The notes: generated by a model not told the origin, from the letters alone. DNA of 64,000 nt from CAYLPJ01 sp964385465 (GCA_964385465.1 CAYLPJ010000011.1:57645-121644); one strand, 5' to 3'; positions 1 through 8,949 are shown, counted from the first letter of the stretch. Program-made: numbers and translations.

Positions 1-1
1 G

Positions 2-409
2 GAGTTCGGCGGGCACTACTACCGCCCGATGAGCTCGTGGGCGATCCTCCAGGCCCTCGCCGGGCAGAGCATCGCCGCCGGGCGGTTCACCTTCGACCCC
101 CGCCTCGACGAGCCCGACCAGAAGCTGCTGTTCACCTTCGACGGCGGGTGGGGGCACTACGTCCGCAAGGCCGGCAAGGACCGCGAAACCGTCGAGCTCG
201 CGGTCCGAAGCGGGCGGCTGCGCTGCGGGGAGCTGGCGCTCGGCCTGGCCGGTGCCGCGGCGGGGCGCGTCCGTGTGCGAGCGAGGGGCAAGGCGATGAA
301 GCGCGCCCGCTACGACACGGCCGAATGCGACGGCAGGCTGCTGGTGCGCTTCCGGCGGCCGGTGAGCGTGGCGGCAGGCAGATCGCTACGGGTGACGGTC
401 TCGCGGTAG
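2..409 (+). CDS. C-terminal part of a glycoside hydrolase, possibly GH116-like
   Basis: The gene enters from the left edge, so only the last 135 residues are present and no start is visible. The fragment opens with GGHYYRPMSSWAIL, which resembles the end of the (alpha/alpha)6 catalytic barrel of GH116/DUF608-type glucosidases. A beta-rich tail of about 100 residues follows (LLFTFDGGWGHYV to LRVTVSR), as expected of an accessory C-terminal domain. Catalytic residues would lie upstream, outside the window. The family call is from overall resemblance only; another barrel hydrolase with a beta-sandwich tail is possible. An MFS transporter starts about 100 bases downstream on the same strand, which suggests sugar uptake and breakdown. 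Confidence 0.5.
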   Translation, partial: EFGGHYYRPMSSWAILQALAGQSIAAGRFTFDPRLDEPDQKLLFTFDGGWGHYVRKAGKDRETVELAVRSGRLRCGELALGLAGAAAGRVRVRARGKAMKRARYDTAECDGRLLVRFRRPVSVAAGRSLRVTVSR

Positions 410-511
410 GTTCTTCCTTCCCTTGCGGGCGCGCGGGGTGTATGAATGGAGGGCTCCCGGTGGCGTGGGCTTCCGGGTCTCGCCTCACGCCGCCGGAAAG
501 CCGTCGAGGGC

Positions 512-1870
512 ATGGAGAGGAACTTCACCGACAAGCCGTTCACACCCGCACGCTGGCCGTTCTTCTACGGCTGGGCCGTGCTGGGCTTCGGCACGCTCGG
601 GCTGCTGGCCAGCGCGCCGGGGCAAACCATCGGCGTCTCGACGTTCACCGACCACCTGATCGAGGCGCTGGGCCTCAGCCGCGCGGACCTTTCGATGGCC
701 TACATGTTCGGGACCATCGGCAGCTCGCTGCTGCTGGCCCAAGCGGGGAAGGTCTACGACCGCTTCGGCGCCCGCGTCGTCACGCCGGTCACCTGCGTGC
801 TGCTGGGCGGCGTGCTCGTCGGGCTCAGCCAGTGCGACCGCATCGCCCGGGGCCTCGCCGCCGCATCGGGCCTCCACGGCGCCACCGTCGCCTTCGCCGT
901 CATGCTCGTGGGCTTTTTCGCCCTGCGTTTCACCGGCCAGGGAGTCCTGGCCATGACCAGCAGGAACATGGTCCTCAAGTGGTTCGAGCGCCACCGCGGC
1001 CTCGCCGTGGGCATCAGCGGCGTGTTCGTCTCCCTGGGCTTCTCGATGACGCCACGGCTCTTCGACGCCATGATCGAGGCCTGGTCCTGGCGCGGGGCCT
1101 GGCTGGCGGCCGCGGGGGGCATCGGCGTGGGCGTCGCGGCCGTGGCGGTGATCTTCTTCCGCGACGAGCCGGAGGCCTGCGGCCTGCTGCCCGACGGCGA
1201 TGCCCCGCCCGAGCCCGGCGACGGCGGCGGGGACGGCCCGCAGGTTCACCCCCTCCGCCAGTTCACGCTCCCCGAGGCGCGGCGGTGCTTCGGGTTCTGG
1301 GCCTTCGCCCTGGCCATCGCCATCTTCGGGCTCTTCGTCACCGGGCTGATGTTCCACGTCGAGAGCATCTTCCGCGAGGCCGGCATGAGCAAGGCCGTCG
1401 CGCTGAGCATCTTCCTGCCCACCTCGCTGACCAGCGTCTCGGTCCGCCTGATCGCCGGATGGATCAGCGACCACATCCGCCTGAAGTACCTGCTGATCGT
1501 CCAGTTGCTCGGCCTGGCCTGCGGGATGGTGGGATTCATCTACCTCTCGGCCGGGTGGACGCGGTGGCTGATCGTCGCCGGGGACGGCGTCTGCGTGGCC
1601 ATGGTCGGCCTGCTCAGCGGCGTGGTCTGGCCGCGGTTCTTCGGGCGAAAGCACCTCGGGGCCATCAGCGGAATGGCGATGTCGCTGACGGTCTTCGCCA
1701 GCGCCATCGGCCCGTTCCTCTTCGCCCAGAGCCTCCGCTGGACCGGCTCCTACCGCCCCGCAGGCTGGACCTGCCTGGCCGTCGTCGCCCCCCTCCTCAT
1801 CGCCGCCTGGTGGGCCAACAACCCCCAACACAAGAAGCCCGACACCCCGCAGGACGAAAGGGCCGGATGA
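512..1870 (+). CDS. MFS transporter (OFA-like, 12 membrane helices)
   Basis: A 452-residue major facilitator superfamily permease. After a short cytoplasmic N-terminus (MERNFTDKPFTPARW) come alternating hydrophobic helices, with the usual MFS loop between helices 2 and 3 (GKVYDRFGARVV), a charged central loop near residues 225-250 (PDGDAPPEPGDGGGDGPQ), and a second half containing GWISDHIRLKYLL. The layout resembles oxalate/formate antiporter-type or monocarboxylate-type MFS proteins, but the substrate cannot be read from sequence. I chose ATG 512, preceded by GAGGG, over an in-frame ATG at 446 because the extra 22 residues (MEGSRWRGLPGLASRRRKAV) look non-conserved and lack a ribosome site. 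The hydrolase just upstream hints at a sugar-related substrate. Confidence 0.85.
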   Translation: MERNFTDKPFTPARWPFFYGWAVLGFGTLGLLASAPGQTIGVSTFTDHLIEALGLSRADLSMAYMFGTIGSSLLLAQAGKVYDRFGARVVTPVTCVLLGGVLVGLSQCDRIARGLAAASGLHGATVAFAVMLVGFFALRFTGQGVLAMTSRNMVLKWFERHRGLAVGISGVFVSLGFSMTPRLFDAMIEAWSWRGAWLAAAGGIGVGVAAVAVIFFRDEPEACGLLPDGDAPPEPGDGGGDGPQVHPLRQFTLPEARRCFGFWAFALAIAIFGLFVTGLMFHVESIFREAGMSKAVALSIFLPTSLTSVSVRLIAGWISDHIRLKYLLIVQLLGLACGMVGFIYLSAGWTRWLIVAGDGVCVAMVGLLSGVVWPRFFGRKHLGAISGMAMSLTVFASAIGPFLFAQSLRWTGSYRPAGWTCLAVVAPLLIAAWWANNPQHKKPDTPQDERAG

Positions 1871-2338
1871 CCGGCAGATCGCCCCCCCGGCCAGCCCCCA
1901 CCAGACGCCTCTGGACAAAGAACCAGGCCCCCGGGGAGCGCCGGAGGCCTGGCTGGGAGAGAAAGCGTGTTGGGCATGCACAGGCAAGCATGCGGACACG
2001 CACAGGCACGTTGTCAGAGCAGACGCGCTCGGCCGGCCGGCGGCCCGGGGCTGCACCCCAAGCACCACAGAGCGCCTCCCGCTGTCGCGGCGGAAGAGGC
2101 CCGATCCCAAACCCGGGCTTCGCGGAAGAACCCTCGCTGTCTCCGGCGACATCTGCTGTCATGTTCGAGGCCGGCGGGCCGTCCCGCCCTGCCTCAGGCT
2201 CACGGGAGACCCTACCGACCGATGGTTAAGCCCGCGTGAGCCCCGGCGGAAGAACCGGATAAGATCAACTCCTGCAATAGCTTATGCGGAAATCCCCTTA
2301 CGTGCGATCAGAGGATGCCCGCACGACCTCGCAATCCC
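1871..2338. other. Intergenic stretch, no gene recognised
   Basis: This 468-base stretch lies between the 3' ends of two converging genes. Open frames exist on both strands but have the arginine/proline-rich composition typical of antisense frames in GC-rich DNA and show no recognisable domain. I saw no tRNA-like fold, insertion-sequence end or convincing terminator. The AT-richer segment near 2255-2300 is the only compositional break. Confidence 0.5.
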
Positions 2339-3820
2339 TTACGGCAGCAGCAGGTCGGCGACGTCCTCTCGCCCGGCGGCGGCGCGCAGCAGGTCCAGGT
2401 GCGGCTGAAACAGGCCCGACTCCCAACTCAGATGGGCATCGGAGCCGAAGGCGATCTTCACCCCGCGGCGGACGCACTCGGCGAAGAATGCCGGGTCCGG
2501 GGCGTTGATGTGGAAGTTGACCTCGGCAGCGGTGTTGGTCTCGGCCAGCAGATCAGCCAGTTCGGCGTGCAGGGCGGTGGGGATCGGCCTGGGATGCGTC
2601 CGCGAACGGAAGACGCGGAACGGATGGGCGAGCACGTCCACGCCGGCGGCGCAGATGCGGCGGTTGGCGCGGAGGAAGGCGTCGGCGAAGGCCGCGTCGC
2701 TCGCGTTCGAGACGTCCTCGGGCAGCCAGTGGATGGCCCCGAGGATGCGGTCGGCCCACTCGCGGTCGGCGTCGTGGAGGGTCAGGTTCCCCTCGGCGTC
2801 GAGTTCGACCTCCAGGGCGGCGCGGACGAATGCGTCGCGCAGCGGCCCGACCAGCCGGCGGAACGCGGGCATCCGGGCGTTCTCGGCCCGGCGCCACAGC
2901 GACGGCTCGAAGACATGGCGCCCCTCCCAGAACGCCGCGGCGGGGCAGTACAGTTGCGGGGCATGTTCGGCGAGCACGACGCCGGCGAGGTTCAGCCGGC
3001 GGGCGCGGTCGATCTGACCCCCGGCCGAAACGTCCGTCCCGCAGTAGGCGAACTCCGTATGGGCGTGCGTGTCGACCACTCCGGCGCCGTCGGGCAGGGC
3101 GAGCGGGCGTGTCTCGACGCGGACGTCGCGGCCGTCGAGGGTGACCATCGCATAGCGGAACGGCGGATCGCGCAGGGCCGGGCCGGTGAAGTAGCTCACG
3201 CCGTCGCGGACGTTCAACGGCTGGCCTCGATGGTAATGCCCGCTGATCGACAGCAGCACGCCGGCGCGGGAGTAGTCGTCGAGCACCGCCTCGCGGTTGG
3301 TGAGCATGAAGGGGTACTCATCGTCGATCGGGGGGTTCATCGGGTTGTGCTGGAGGACGACGAGCGGCCCGGCGGTCGCGCCGGCGGCATTGGCGAGCAG
3401 GCGCCGGTCGGCCTCGCGGCGGGTGGCGGTGCGGTCGGGGTGGAAGACGTCGTCGAAGGCGACGAAGCGGTAGCCGCAGACCTCGGTCAACCCGGCGCGG
3501 AAATCGAAGGCGTCGAACGCCAGGCCGTCGGCGTTGTCGTGATTGCCTCCGGCGAGCAGAACAGGCTTGCCGCCCGCGGCGTCGTCGACGGCGCGGCGGA
3601 GGTCGGCCAGGTCGGCGGCGGCGTGGGGCGCGGCGGCGTCTTCGATCAGGTCGCCCATCAGCGCGACGGCGTCGAAGCCGCCGCGGAGCTGCGCGTCGGC
3701 CAAGGCGCGGCGGAGCATCTCCGCGCCGAGCGTCGGCGCGGCCGCGTTGTCGGCCCGGGCGTCGGCCTCGGGCGAGCGGGAGTCGTAGTGCACATCGGCG
3801 ATGACCAGCAGGCGAAGCAC
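2339..3820 (-). CDS. Metallophosphoesterase fused to a PHP-family phosphoesterase
   Basis: A 493-residue protein with two metal-dependent phosphoesterase domains in one chain. Residues 1-245 are a calcineurin-like domain with all signature blocks visible: D9-x-H11 (IADVHYD), GD 56-57 (MGDLIED), GNHD 92-95, QH 157-158 and GHYH 194-197. Residues 248-493 are a PHP domain: DTHAHTEF with H252/H254, E285-H286 (LAEHAP), AHPFRVF, and GSDAHL near the C-terminus. The true start is GTG 3820, preceded by GGAGGA at good spacing; an upstream in-frame ATG at 3910 has no such site. The substrate is unknown; phosphodiester or phosphomonoester hydrolysis is expected from both folds. It is divergent from trpD. 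Confidence 0.85.
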   Translation of the reverse strand: MLRLLVIADVHYDSRSPEADARADNAAAPTLGAEMLRRALADAQLRGGFDAVALMGDLIEDAAAPHAAADLADLRRAVDDAAGGKPVLLAGGNHDNADGLAFDAFDFRAGLTEVCGYRFVAFDDVFHPDRTATRREADRRLLANAAGATAGPLVVLQHNPMNPPIDDEYPFMLTNREAVLDDYSRAGVLLSISGHYHRGQPLNVRDGVSYFTGPALRDPPFRYAMVTLDGRDVRVETRPLALPDGAGVVDTHAHTEFAYCGTDVSAGGQIDRARRLNLAGVVLAEHAPQLYCPAAAFWEGRHVFEPSLWRRAENARMPAFRRLVGPLRDAFVRAALEVELDAEGNLTLHDADREWADRILGAIHWLPEDVSNASDAAFADAFLRANRRICAAGVDVLAHPFRVFRSRTHPRPIPTALHAELADLLAETNTAAEVNFHINAPDPAFFAECVRRGVKIAFGSDAHLSWESGLFQPHLDLLRAAAGREDVADLLLP

Positions 3821-3842
3821 GGCGAAGTCCTCCGTCGCCGCG

Positions 3843-3871
3843 TTTGCCCGCGGCGGGAGAGGCACTATAAT
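3843..3871 (+). promoter_or_regulatory. Candidate sigma-70 promoter for trpD
   Basis: TTTGCC (3843-3848), 17 bases, then a perfect TATAAT (3866-3871). The following four bases make TATAATGCCC, a 10-mer repeated exactly upstream of the gene at 6938. A start site near 3878 would give a leader of about 150 bases before trpD. Confidence 0.55.
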
Positions 3872-4031
3872 GCCCGCCGCCGGCCTTTGGCCAGCAGGCA
3901 GTTCGTCCACGGCCGGCAGTCAGCCGGACGGCCGGAGTGTCGCGGCGGGCGCCGGGGTCTTCCCGGCCACGGGAAACCCGGGCAGCAGCCACCGGCCGAC
4001 GCCGACGCATCCGCCCCGAAAGGAGACGACC

Positions 4032-5060
4032 ATGAGCGACACGCTGAAGCCCTCGGACGTGCTGCGAACGGTGATGGCCGGGCAAGACCTCACGCGCGAG
4101 CAGACGCACGCCGCCTTCGGGCAGATCATGGCCGGCGAGTGGGCGCCGGCGCAGATCTCCGCCCTGCTGGTCGCCCTGGCGGTCAAGGGCGAGTGCGTCG
4201 AGGAGATCGCCGGGGCGGCCCAGGCGATGCGGGACCACGTGGTGCCCATCGACACCGCCGGTCTGAGCGTGATCGACACCTGCGGCACCGGCGGGACGGG
4301 GCTGAGCACGTTCAACATCTCCACCGCCGCCGCCATGGTCGCCGCCGGCGCCGGGGCCCACGTGGCCAAGCACGGCAACCGGACGAACACGCGGGCCAGC
4401 GGCTCGGCCAACGTGCTGGAGGCGCTGGGGGTGAACCTTGACGCCTCGCCGGAGACGGTCTCGGCCTGCCTGGCCGAGGCGGGCGTGTGCTTCTGCTTCG
4501 CGATCCACCACCACCCGGCCATGCGCCACGCCGGGCCGGTGCGCAAGGCGCTCGGCGTGCGGACGGTCTTCAACATCCTTGGCCCGCTGACCAACCCCGC
4601 CGGGGCCCGCGGGCAGGTGATGGGCCTGTTCCGCGCGGACCTGACCGAGACCATCGCCAACGTCCTGGGCCTGCTGGGCTGCGAGCACGCCCTCGTCGTC
4701 CACGCCGCCGACGGGCTCGACGAACTGTCCACCACGGCCGAAACGAAGATCTCCGAGCTGCGCGGCGGCAAGGTCGTCACGCAGACGGTCCAGCCGGAGG
4801 ACTTCGACCTCGAGCGGGGGAGCTTCACGGACCTGCTGGTGGACTCCGCCGAGGAGTCGGCACAGGTTGTGCGGGACGTCCTGGGCGGCAAGAGAGGCCC
4901 GGCGCGGGACATCGTGCTGCTCAACGCCGCGGCCGCACTGTACGTCGCCGGCCTGACCGAGGACATCGCCTCGGCGATCCCCCTGGCCGAGAAGTCCATC
5001 GACACCGGCGGCGGCGCCGCCGCGCTGGAGAAGCTCGTCGCGACGAGTCAGCGTGGGTAG
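4032..5060 (+). CDS. trpD: Anthranilate phosphoribosyltransferase
   Basis: A 342-residue enzyme that transfers the phosphoribosyl group of PRPP to anthranilate in tryptophan synthesis. Family landmarks are the N-terminal helical bundle, the PRPP loop GTGGTG at 85-90 followed by LSTFNISTAAA, KHGNR and GSANVLEALGV in the substrate region, GPLTNPA, and the GLDELS metal-binding segment. ATG 4032 follows AAAGGAGACGACC. Two positions differ from the usual family sequence: the PRPP loop is normally GTGGDG, so an Asp is replaced by Thr at residue 89, and GSADVLEALG reads GSANVLEALG. No other trp gene is next to it, so this is a dispersed trp pathway or a paralogue with another role. It converges on fucI with a 12-base gap. 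Confidence 0.88.
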   Translation: MSDTLKPSDVLRTVMAGQDLTREQTHAAFGQIMAGEWAPAQISALLVALAVKGECVEEIAGAAQAMRDHVVPIDTAGLSVIDTCGTGGTGLSTFNISTAAAMVAAGAGAHVAKHGNRTNTRASGSANVLEALGVNLDASPETVSACLAEAGVCFCFAIHHHPAMRHAGPVRKALGVRTVFNILGPLTNPAGARGQVMGLFRADLTETIANVLGLLGCEHALVVHAADGLDELSTTAETKISELRGGKVVTQTVQPEDFDLERGSFTDLLVDSAEESAQVVRDVLGGKRGPARDIVLLNAAAALYVAGLTEDIASAIPLAEKSIDTGGGAAALEKLVATSQRG

Positions 5061-5072
5061 AACCCGGCGGCG

Positions 5073-6755
5073 TCACTCGCCGTTAAGCAGATCCAGCAGG
5101 GGTTTGGGGCGGTCGGTGCCTGGGGTGTACGCCGGGCGCTCGACCCAGGGGGCGACGCTGCGGACACAGGCCATATCCATCCAATGCTGCAGCCGTGCCG
5201 GCCCCAGGTCCCAGGTCATGTGGAAGTGGTTCGCCGGGGCGTACTGCTTGTACTCGGGCATGGTCGCGTACTTCGGCACCACCCACGTGTGGGGCCAGGT
5301 CGGCGTGGACGTATTGGCGACGGCCTTGGCGAGCTTGGCGGGCATTGAGGTGGTGGTCGCCTCGTCCCAGACCATCGCGAAGCGGTCGCTGTCCCCCGCG
5401 TAGGCCAGCCGCGCCGCGATGCCGTCGATCCCCCCCGGAGTCATGAACGTCACGCTGTTGCCGCCGCCGGGGAAGTAGAACTCATCGGCCAGGGGCATGG
5501 CCACGCCCTTCATGCAGGCCGCGGCATCGGCTCCGGGTCTGGCCGACCAGTTGAAACTGGCCGAACCGCTGTTGTCTCCATCGACGAACCCGCGCTTCGC
5601 CCAGAGTTCGCGCCCGGTGTGCTTGACCTTGACCTTCCTGGCGAGGGCCTTGATTTCGGCGGGTTCCCAGACCTTGCGGAAGTCCATGAACAGCGGGGGG
5701 TTGCCCCCGCTCAGCCAGGTCATGAACAGCATGGTCAGCAGGCCCTGGACATCGGCCTCGGTGGCGAACGGCTGGGCGGGCTTGGGGCCGCGGTGATCGA
5801 AGGTCGAGTTGAACAGGCTCTCCATGGCGTCGGCAACCGGCAAGGGCACGCCGCGGGGGTCGCTGCCCCACTCGAGCTGGCTCATGAACCCCCCGCCGAC
5901 GGCGTTGAGATCCTCCATCAAGTCGCGGACGATCAGGTACATCGCCAGCGAGTCGTCGAACCGCTTGCTGTCGGCCTTGTCGCGAAGCTCCAGCCGCTTG
6001 CCCACGTGCTGGTCCACCCAGCCGCGGAGGGCCTGGAGCTCCTTCTTGTCGTAGGCGCCCTTGGCGAGCATGTCGGCCAGGAGCTTCATGTCCAGCCGCG
6101 CGATCTCGACGCCGAAGCTCCGGCGGGTGGCGATGACGTGGGCCAGGGCCGTCTCCATGCCCATCGAGTCGTGCCCGAGGACCATGACCCGCCGGCCCTT
6201 GAGCCCGGCGTAGGTCAGCGCCGCGTAGCACCAGTCCACCAGGGCCGTCACCGTCGCGCTTGTGGGCTTGGGCTTCTGCCCGGTGTCGGGCCAGGAGCCG
6301 ACGTTCAGCGCAACCAGCCGCCCGCTCTGGGCGAGAGCCCCGTTGACGGCGTGGGCGTAGACGACGCCGGGCTTGGGCCCGGAGTTGCCGCAGGTGATGT
6401 TGACGGGCATGTCGTCGGGGAAGTGGGCCAGCAGGCTCATGAGCGTAAGCTGGGGAAAGGCCCAGGTGTCCGGGGCGCAGATGACGGCGTCGACGCCCTC
6501 GTCGCGGAACTGCCGGGCCACGACGTCCGCCTGCCGTTCTCCGTCGATGAGCACCGGCGACCAGACCACGCGAGCCGCCGTGCCGTCGGGCATCCGCACG
6601 TCGCGCGCGACGACGCCGGCGACGATCTCGGCGATGTTCCGCGCCCGCTCGCGCGACGCGTCGTCGATCCGCGGGTCGCACGTCGCACACACGCCGAAGG
6701 TCGCCGCACCGGCTTCCGCGGCCACATCCTCGCTCAACCGAATCGCCTTGCTCAT
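5073..6755 (-). CDS. fucI: L-fucose isomerase family protein
   Basis: A 560-residue cytoplasmic protein of the L-fucose/D-arabinose isomerase family, which interconverts L-fucose and L-fuculose using a divalent metal. The order of blocks fits the family: an N-terminal Rossmann-like region (VDAVICAPDTWAFPQ), a middle domain beginning near VYAHAVNGALAQSG with VMVLGHDSMGMETA, and a C-terminal domain with TWPHTWVVPKY and PANHFHMTWDLGPAR carrying the expected catalytic histidine. Length is close to E. coli FucI (591). ATG 6755 is chosen because GGGAG precedes it and MSKAIRLSEDV begins the conserved region; upstream codons look like untranslated DNA. With the GH29 fucosidase at 29763-31670 it points to fucose use, though fuculokinase and aldolase genes are not in the window. 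D-arabinose or another aldose is an alternative substrate. Confidence 0.85.
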   Translation of the reverse strand: MSKAIRLSEDVAAEAGAATFGVCATCDPRIDDASRERARNIAEIVAGVVARDVRMPDGTAARVVWSPVLIDGERQADVVARQFRDEGVDAVICAPDTWAFPQLTLMSLLAHFPDDMPVNITCGNSGPKPGVVYAHAVNGALAQSGRLVALNVGSWPDTGQKPKPTSATVTALVDWCYAALTYAGLKGRRVMVLGHDSMGMETALAHVIATRRSFGVEIARLDMKLLADMLAKGAYDKKELQALRGWVDQHVGKRLELRDKADSKRFDDSLAMYLIVRDLMEDLNAVGGGFMSQLEWGSDPRGVPLPVADAMESLFNSTFDHRGPKPAQPFATEADVQGLLTMLFMTWLSGGNPPLFMDFRKVWEPAEIKALARKVKVKHTGRELWAKRGFVDGDNSGSASFNWSARPGADAAACMKGVAMPLADEFYFPGGGNSVTFMTPGGIDGIAARLAYAGDSDRFAMVWDEATTTSMPAKLAKAVANTSTPTWPHTWVVPKYATMPEYKQYAPANHFHMTWDLGPARLQHWMDMACVRSVAPWVERPAYTPGTDRPKPLLDLLNGE

Positions 6756-6892
6756 CGTCCCGCTCCCGGCGCGTCCCGCGCCCGAAAAACCGCCTCGCGT
6801 CTCTCTGCCGCAGGCGGGCATGATACTCCCGCCCCCCGTCGGCGGGCAACATCCAGCGGGCGGGGAAATCGGCCCCCGCCGGGACGCGGGCG

Positions 6893-6898
6893 TATAAT
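6893..6898 (+). promoter_or_regulatory. Candidate -10 element for the peroxiredoxin-like gene
   Basis: A perfect TATAAT embedded in TATAATGCCC, the same 10-mer seen upstream of trpD. No clear -35 box lies 16-18 bases upstream. The distance to the start codon at 6938 implies a leader of roughly 35 bases. Confidence 0.45.
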
Positions 6899-6937
6899 GC
6901 CCCGAATGCGGAACGCACACCGAAAGGAGAGCACGCC

Positions 6938-7519
6938 ATGGCCTTCACGCTTCAGTTGGGCGAAGCGGCCCCGGACTTCAGCCTTCCGGGCGTCGACGGC
7001 AAGACGTATTCGCTGAATGACTTCGCGGACGCCAAGGTGCTGATCGTGGTGTTCAGTTGCAACCACTGTCCGTTCGTCGTCGGCTCGGAGGACCGCATGA
7101 ACGCCCTCTACGCCGACTACAAGCCCAAGGGCGTGGAGATGATCGCGATCAACTCCAACGAGGAGGAGAACCACCCGACCGACTCCTTCGACCACATGGT
7201 CGAGAGGGCGAAGGAGAAGGGCTTCGAGTTCCCCTACGTCCGCGACGAGAGCCAGGACGTCGCCCGCGCCTACGGCGGGCTGCGGACGCCGCACTTCTTC
7301 GTCTTCGACGCCGACCGCAAGCTGCGCTACACCGGCCGGATGGACGACAACCCCCGCCAGCCCGGGCAGGAGACCACGCGCGAGCTGCGCGACGCCCTCG
7401 ACGCGATCCTCGCCGGGCAGGAGCCGCCGGTCCCGGTGACCAACCCCATCGGCTGCAACGTCAAGTGGAAGGGCCAGGACGCCCACTGGATGCCGCCGGA
7501 GGCGTGCGACCTCGTGTGA
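6938..7519 (+). CDS. Thioredoxin-fold, peroxiredoxin-like protein (AhpC/TSA type)
   Basis: A 193-residue thioredoxin-fold protein. It opens like AhpC/TSA proteins (GEAAPDFSLPGVDGKTYSL) but carries C41-N-H-C44-P where typical peroxiredoxins have T-x-x-C; this CxxC form is characteristic of the peroxiredoxin-like-1 group often annotated as redoxin-domain protein. GGLRTPHFFVFD supplies the cis-proline region. The tail NPIGCNVKWKGQDAHWMP is conserved in this group. There is no signal peptide, so a cytoplasmic thiol-redox role is likely; whether it reduces peroxides or disulfides is unknown. ATG 6938 follows GAAAGGAG. It is divergent from fucI. Confidence 0.85.
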   Translation: MAFTLQLGEAAPDFSLPGVDGKTYSLNDFADAKVLIVVFSCNHCPFVVGSEDRMNALYADYKPKGVEMIAINSNEEENHPTDSFDHMVERAKEKGFEFPYVRDESQDVARAYGGLRTPHFFVFDADRKLRYTGRMDDNPRQPGQETTRELRDALDAILAGQEPPVPVTNPIGCNVKWKGQDAHWMPPEACDLV

Positions 7520-7550
7520 CAGCCCGGCCCGGGCCCGGCTGCGGCGGCTT

Positions 7551-8801
7551 TCAGCTCGTTCTGGCCAGCCGGATGTCGGCCTCCAGCGGGGAGTCCTGCT
7601 TGACGTAGAGCGTCTGGGTGGGGAAGGCGAACTCGATGCCTTCCTCGTTGAACCGCGTGAGCAGCTCCATGTTGAAGTCGTGGTTGAATTCCAGGTAGTC
7701 CCACCACTCCGGCGGGTCGAACCAGTAGTAGACCACGATGTTGAGGCTCTCGGCGTTGTAGTCGGAGAAGTAGACCTTCGGCGGGAAATCCTCGGGGAAG
7801 TGCTCCGAACGGGCGGCGAGCATCTCGCGGAGGATGTCCACGCCGCGCTGGAGCTTCTCCGGCGGGGTGTCGTAGGTCACCGTCACGTTCAGGACGCGCT
7901 TGATCGACGGGCGCCCGGAGACGTTCTCGATGCTGCTGGTGGTGATGGCGGAGTTCGGCACGGTCACCAGGTGCCCGTCCAGCGTGCGGATGCGCGTCGA
8001 GCGGAACCCGACCTCCTCGACCATTCCGTCGTAGCCCTGGAACTTGATGCGGTCGCCGAGCTGGAACGGGCGGTCGGCGAAAACGGTCACCGAACCGAAC
8101 AGGTTGGCGATGGTGTCCTGGGCCGCCAGGGCGAAGGCCAGCCCGCCGATGCCCAGCCCGGCGATCAGCGCCGCGATGTCCCACTGGAAGACGTTCTGGG
8201 CGATAAACAGCGCCGCGATGATCACCACGAACACCCGCAGCGTCTTCCGCAGCAGCGGGACGAGCTGGTCGTCCAGTTGGCTCTCGGTCTCGCTGGTCCA
8301 GCGGTGCAGGAAGAACTCGATGATGTCGACCAGCCGGTAGATGAACCACCCCGCCGCCAGGACAGCCAGGGTCATGCAGACCTTGTCCCAGAGGTCCGCA
8401 AGCCCCGTGGAGGCCGGAAACGTCAGGAACGTGCCGCTGACGTACAGCCCGGCCGACAGGGCAATCATCTTCACGGGGCGGACGAGGCTGTGGCAGATCA
8501 TCCCGAGCACACGAAAGCGGTCGCCGGCCTGGATGCGCTCGGCGCGGCGTTCGAGGAAGTACGCCACGGTCTTGCCGACGATGAAGCTCGCCAGCAGCGC
8601 TGCCAGCAGCCCGGCCCACTGCCACACGTTGTTGCCGAGAAACCTGCCGTCGGCGATGGAAAGCAGCGCCTCCCCGGCCGGCCTGGTGGCTGCCGGGGCG
8701 GTGGCGGGCACATTGCCGACACTTGGCGTGACCACATCGTTGGCGTCGGAGCCGGCCTGGGCGAACAAGGCGGCGACGGAGTGAAGAAGGCGTGTCGTCA
8801 T
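7551..8801 (-). CDS. mscS: Small-conductance mechanosensitive channel, MscS family
   Basis: A 416-residue membrane protein. Residues 1-55 include a cleavable-looking or loosely hydrophobic leader and a Pro/Ala/Thr-rich linker. Transmembrane helices follow near 61-80, 103-128, 141-162 and 186-200. The pore helix lies around 209-236 (AALIAGLGIGGLAFALAAQD), and the cytoplasmic MscS beta domain starts at DRPFQLGDRIKF, with VPNSAITTSSIENVS typical of the family. It would open under membrane tension and release solutes on hypo-osmotic shock. GGGAG precedes ATG 8801. Two more MscS-type channels lie at 19658 and 23455, and this one is not part of an evident operon. Confidence 0.9.
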   Translation of the reverse strand: MTTRLLHSVAALFAQAGSDANDVVTPSVGNVPATAPAATRPAGEALLSIADGRFLGNNVWQWAGLLAALLASFIVGKTVAYFLERRAERIQAGDRFRVLGMICHSLVRPVKMIALSAGLYVSGTFLTFPASTGLADLWDKVCMTLAVLAAGWFIYRLVDIIEFFLHRWTSETESQLDDQLVPLLRKTLRVFVVIIAALFIAQNVFQWDIAALIAGLGIGGLAFALAAQDTIANLFGSVTVFADRPFQLGDRIKFQGYDGMVEEVGFRSTRIRTLDGHLVTVPNSAITTSSIENVSGRPSIKRVLNVTVTYDTPPEKLQRGVDILREMLAARSEHFPEDFPPKVYFSDYNAESLNIVVYYWFDPPEWWDYLEFNHDFNMELLTRFNEEGIEFAFPTQTLYVKQDSPLEADIRLARTS

Positions 8802-8949
8802 GTCGATAGCTCCCGTGAAGGGCTATGGTTGCGTGAGCTTTGGACCTGTCGGGCCCCGCGCGGAGTCCGCGCCGGGCCGCCGGGGTAGGTATCGGCCGGG
8901 CGGCCTGGAAAGCTTTCGGGCATTTCCCCACGATCGGCGGGCAAACCGC

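Noticed and set aside
446..511. An N-terminal extension of the MFS transporter from ATG 446
   Set aside because: The extra residues are Arg/Gly-rich and unlike MFS N-termini, with no ribosome-binding site before ATG 446.
5060..5073. An operon of trpD and fucI
   Set aside because: The two genes are on opposite strands and converge with a 12-base gap.
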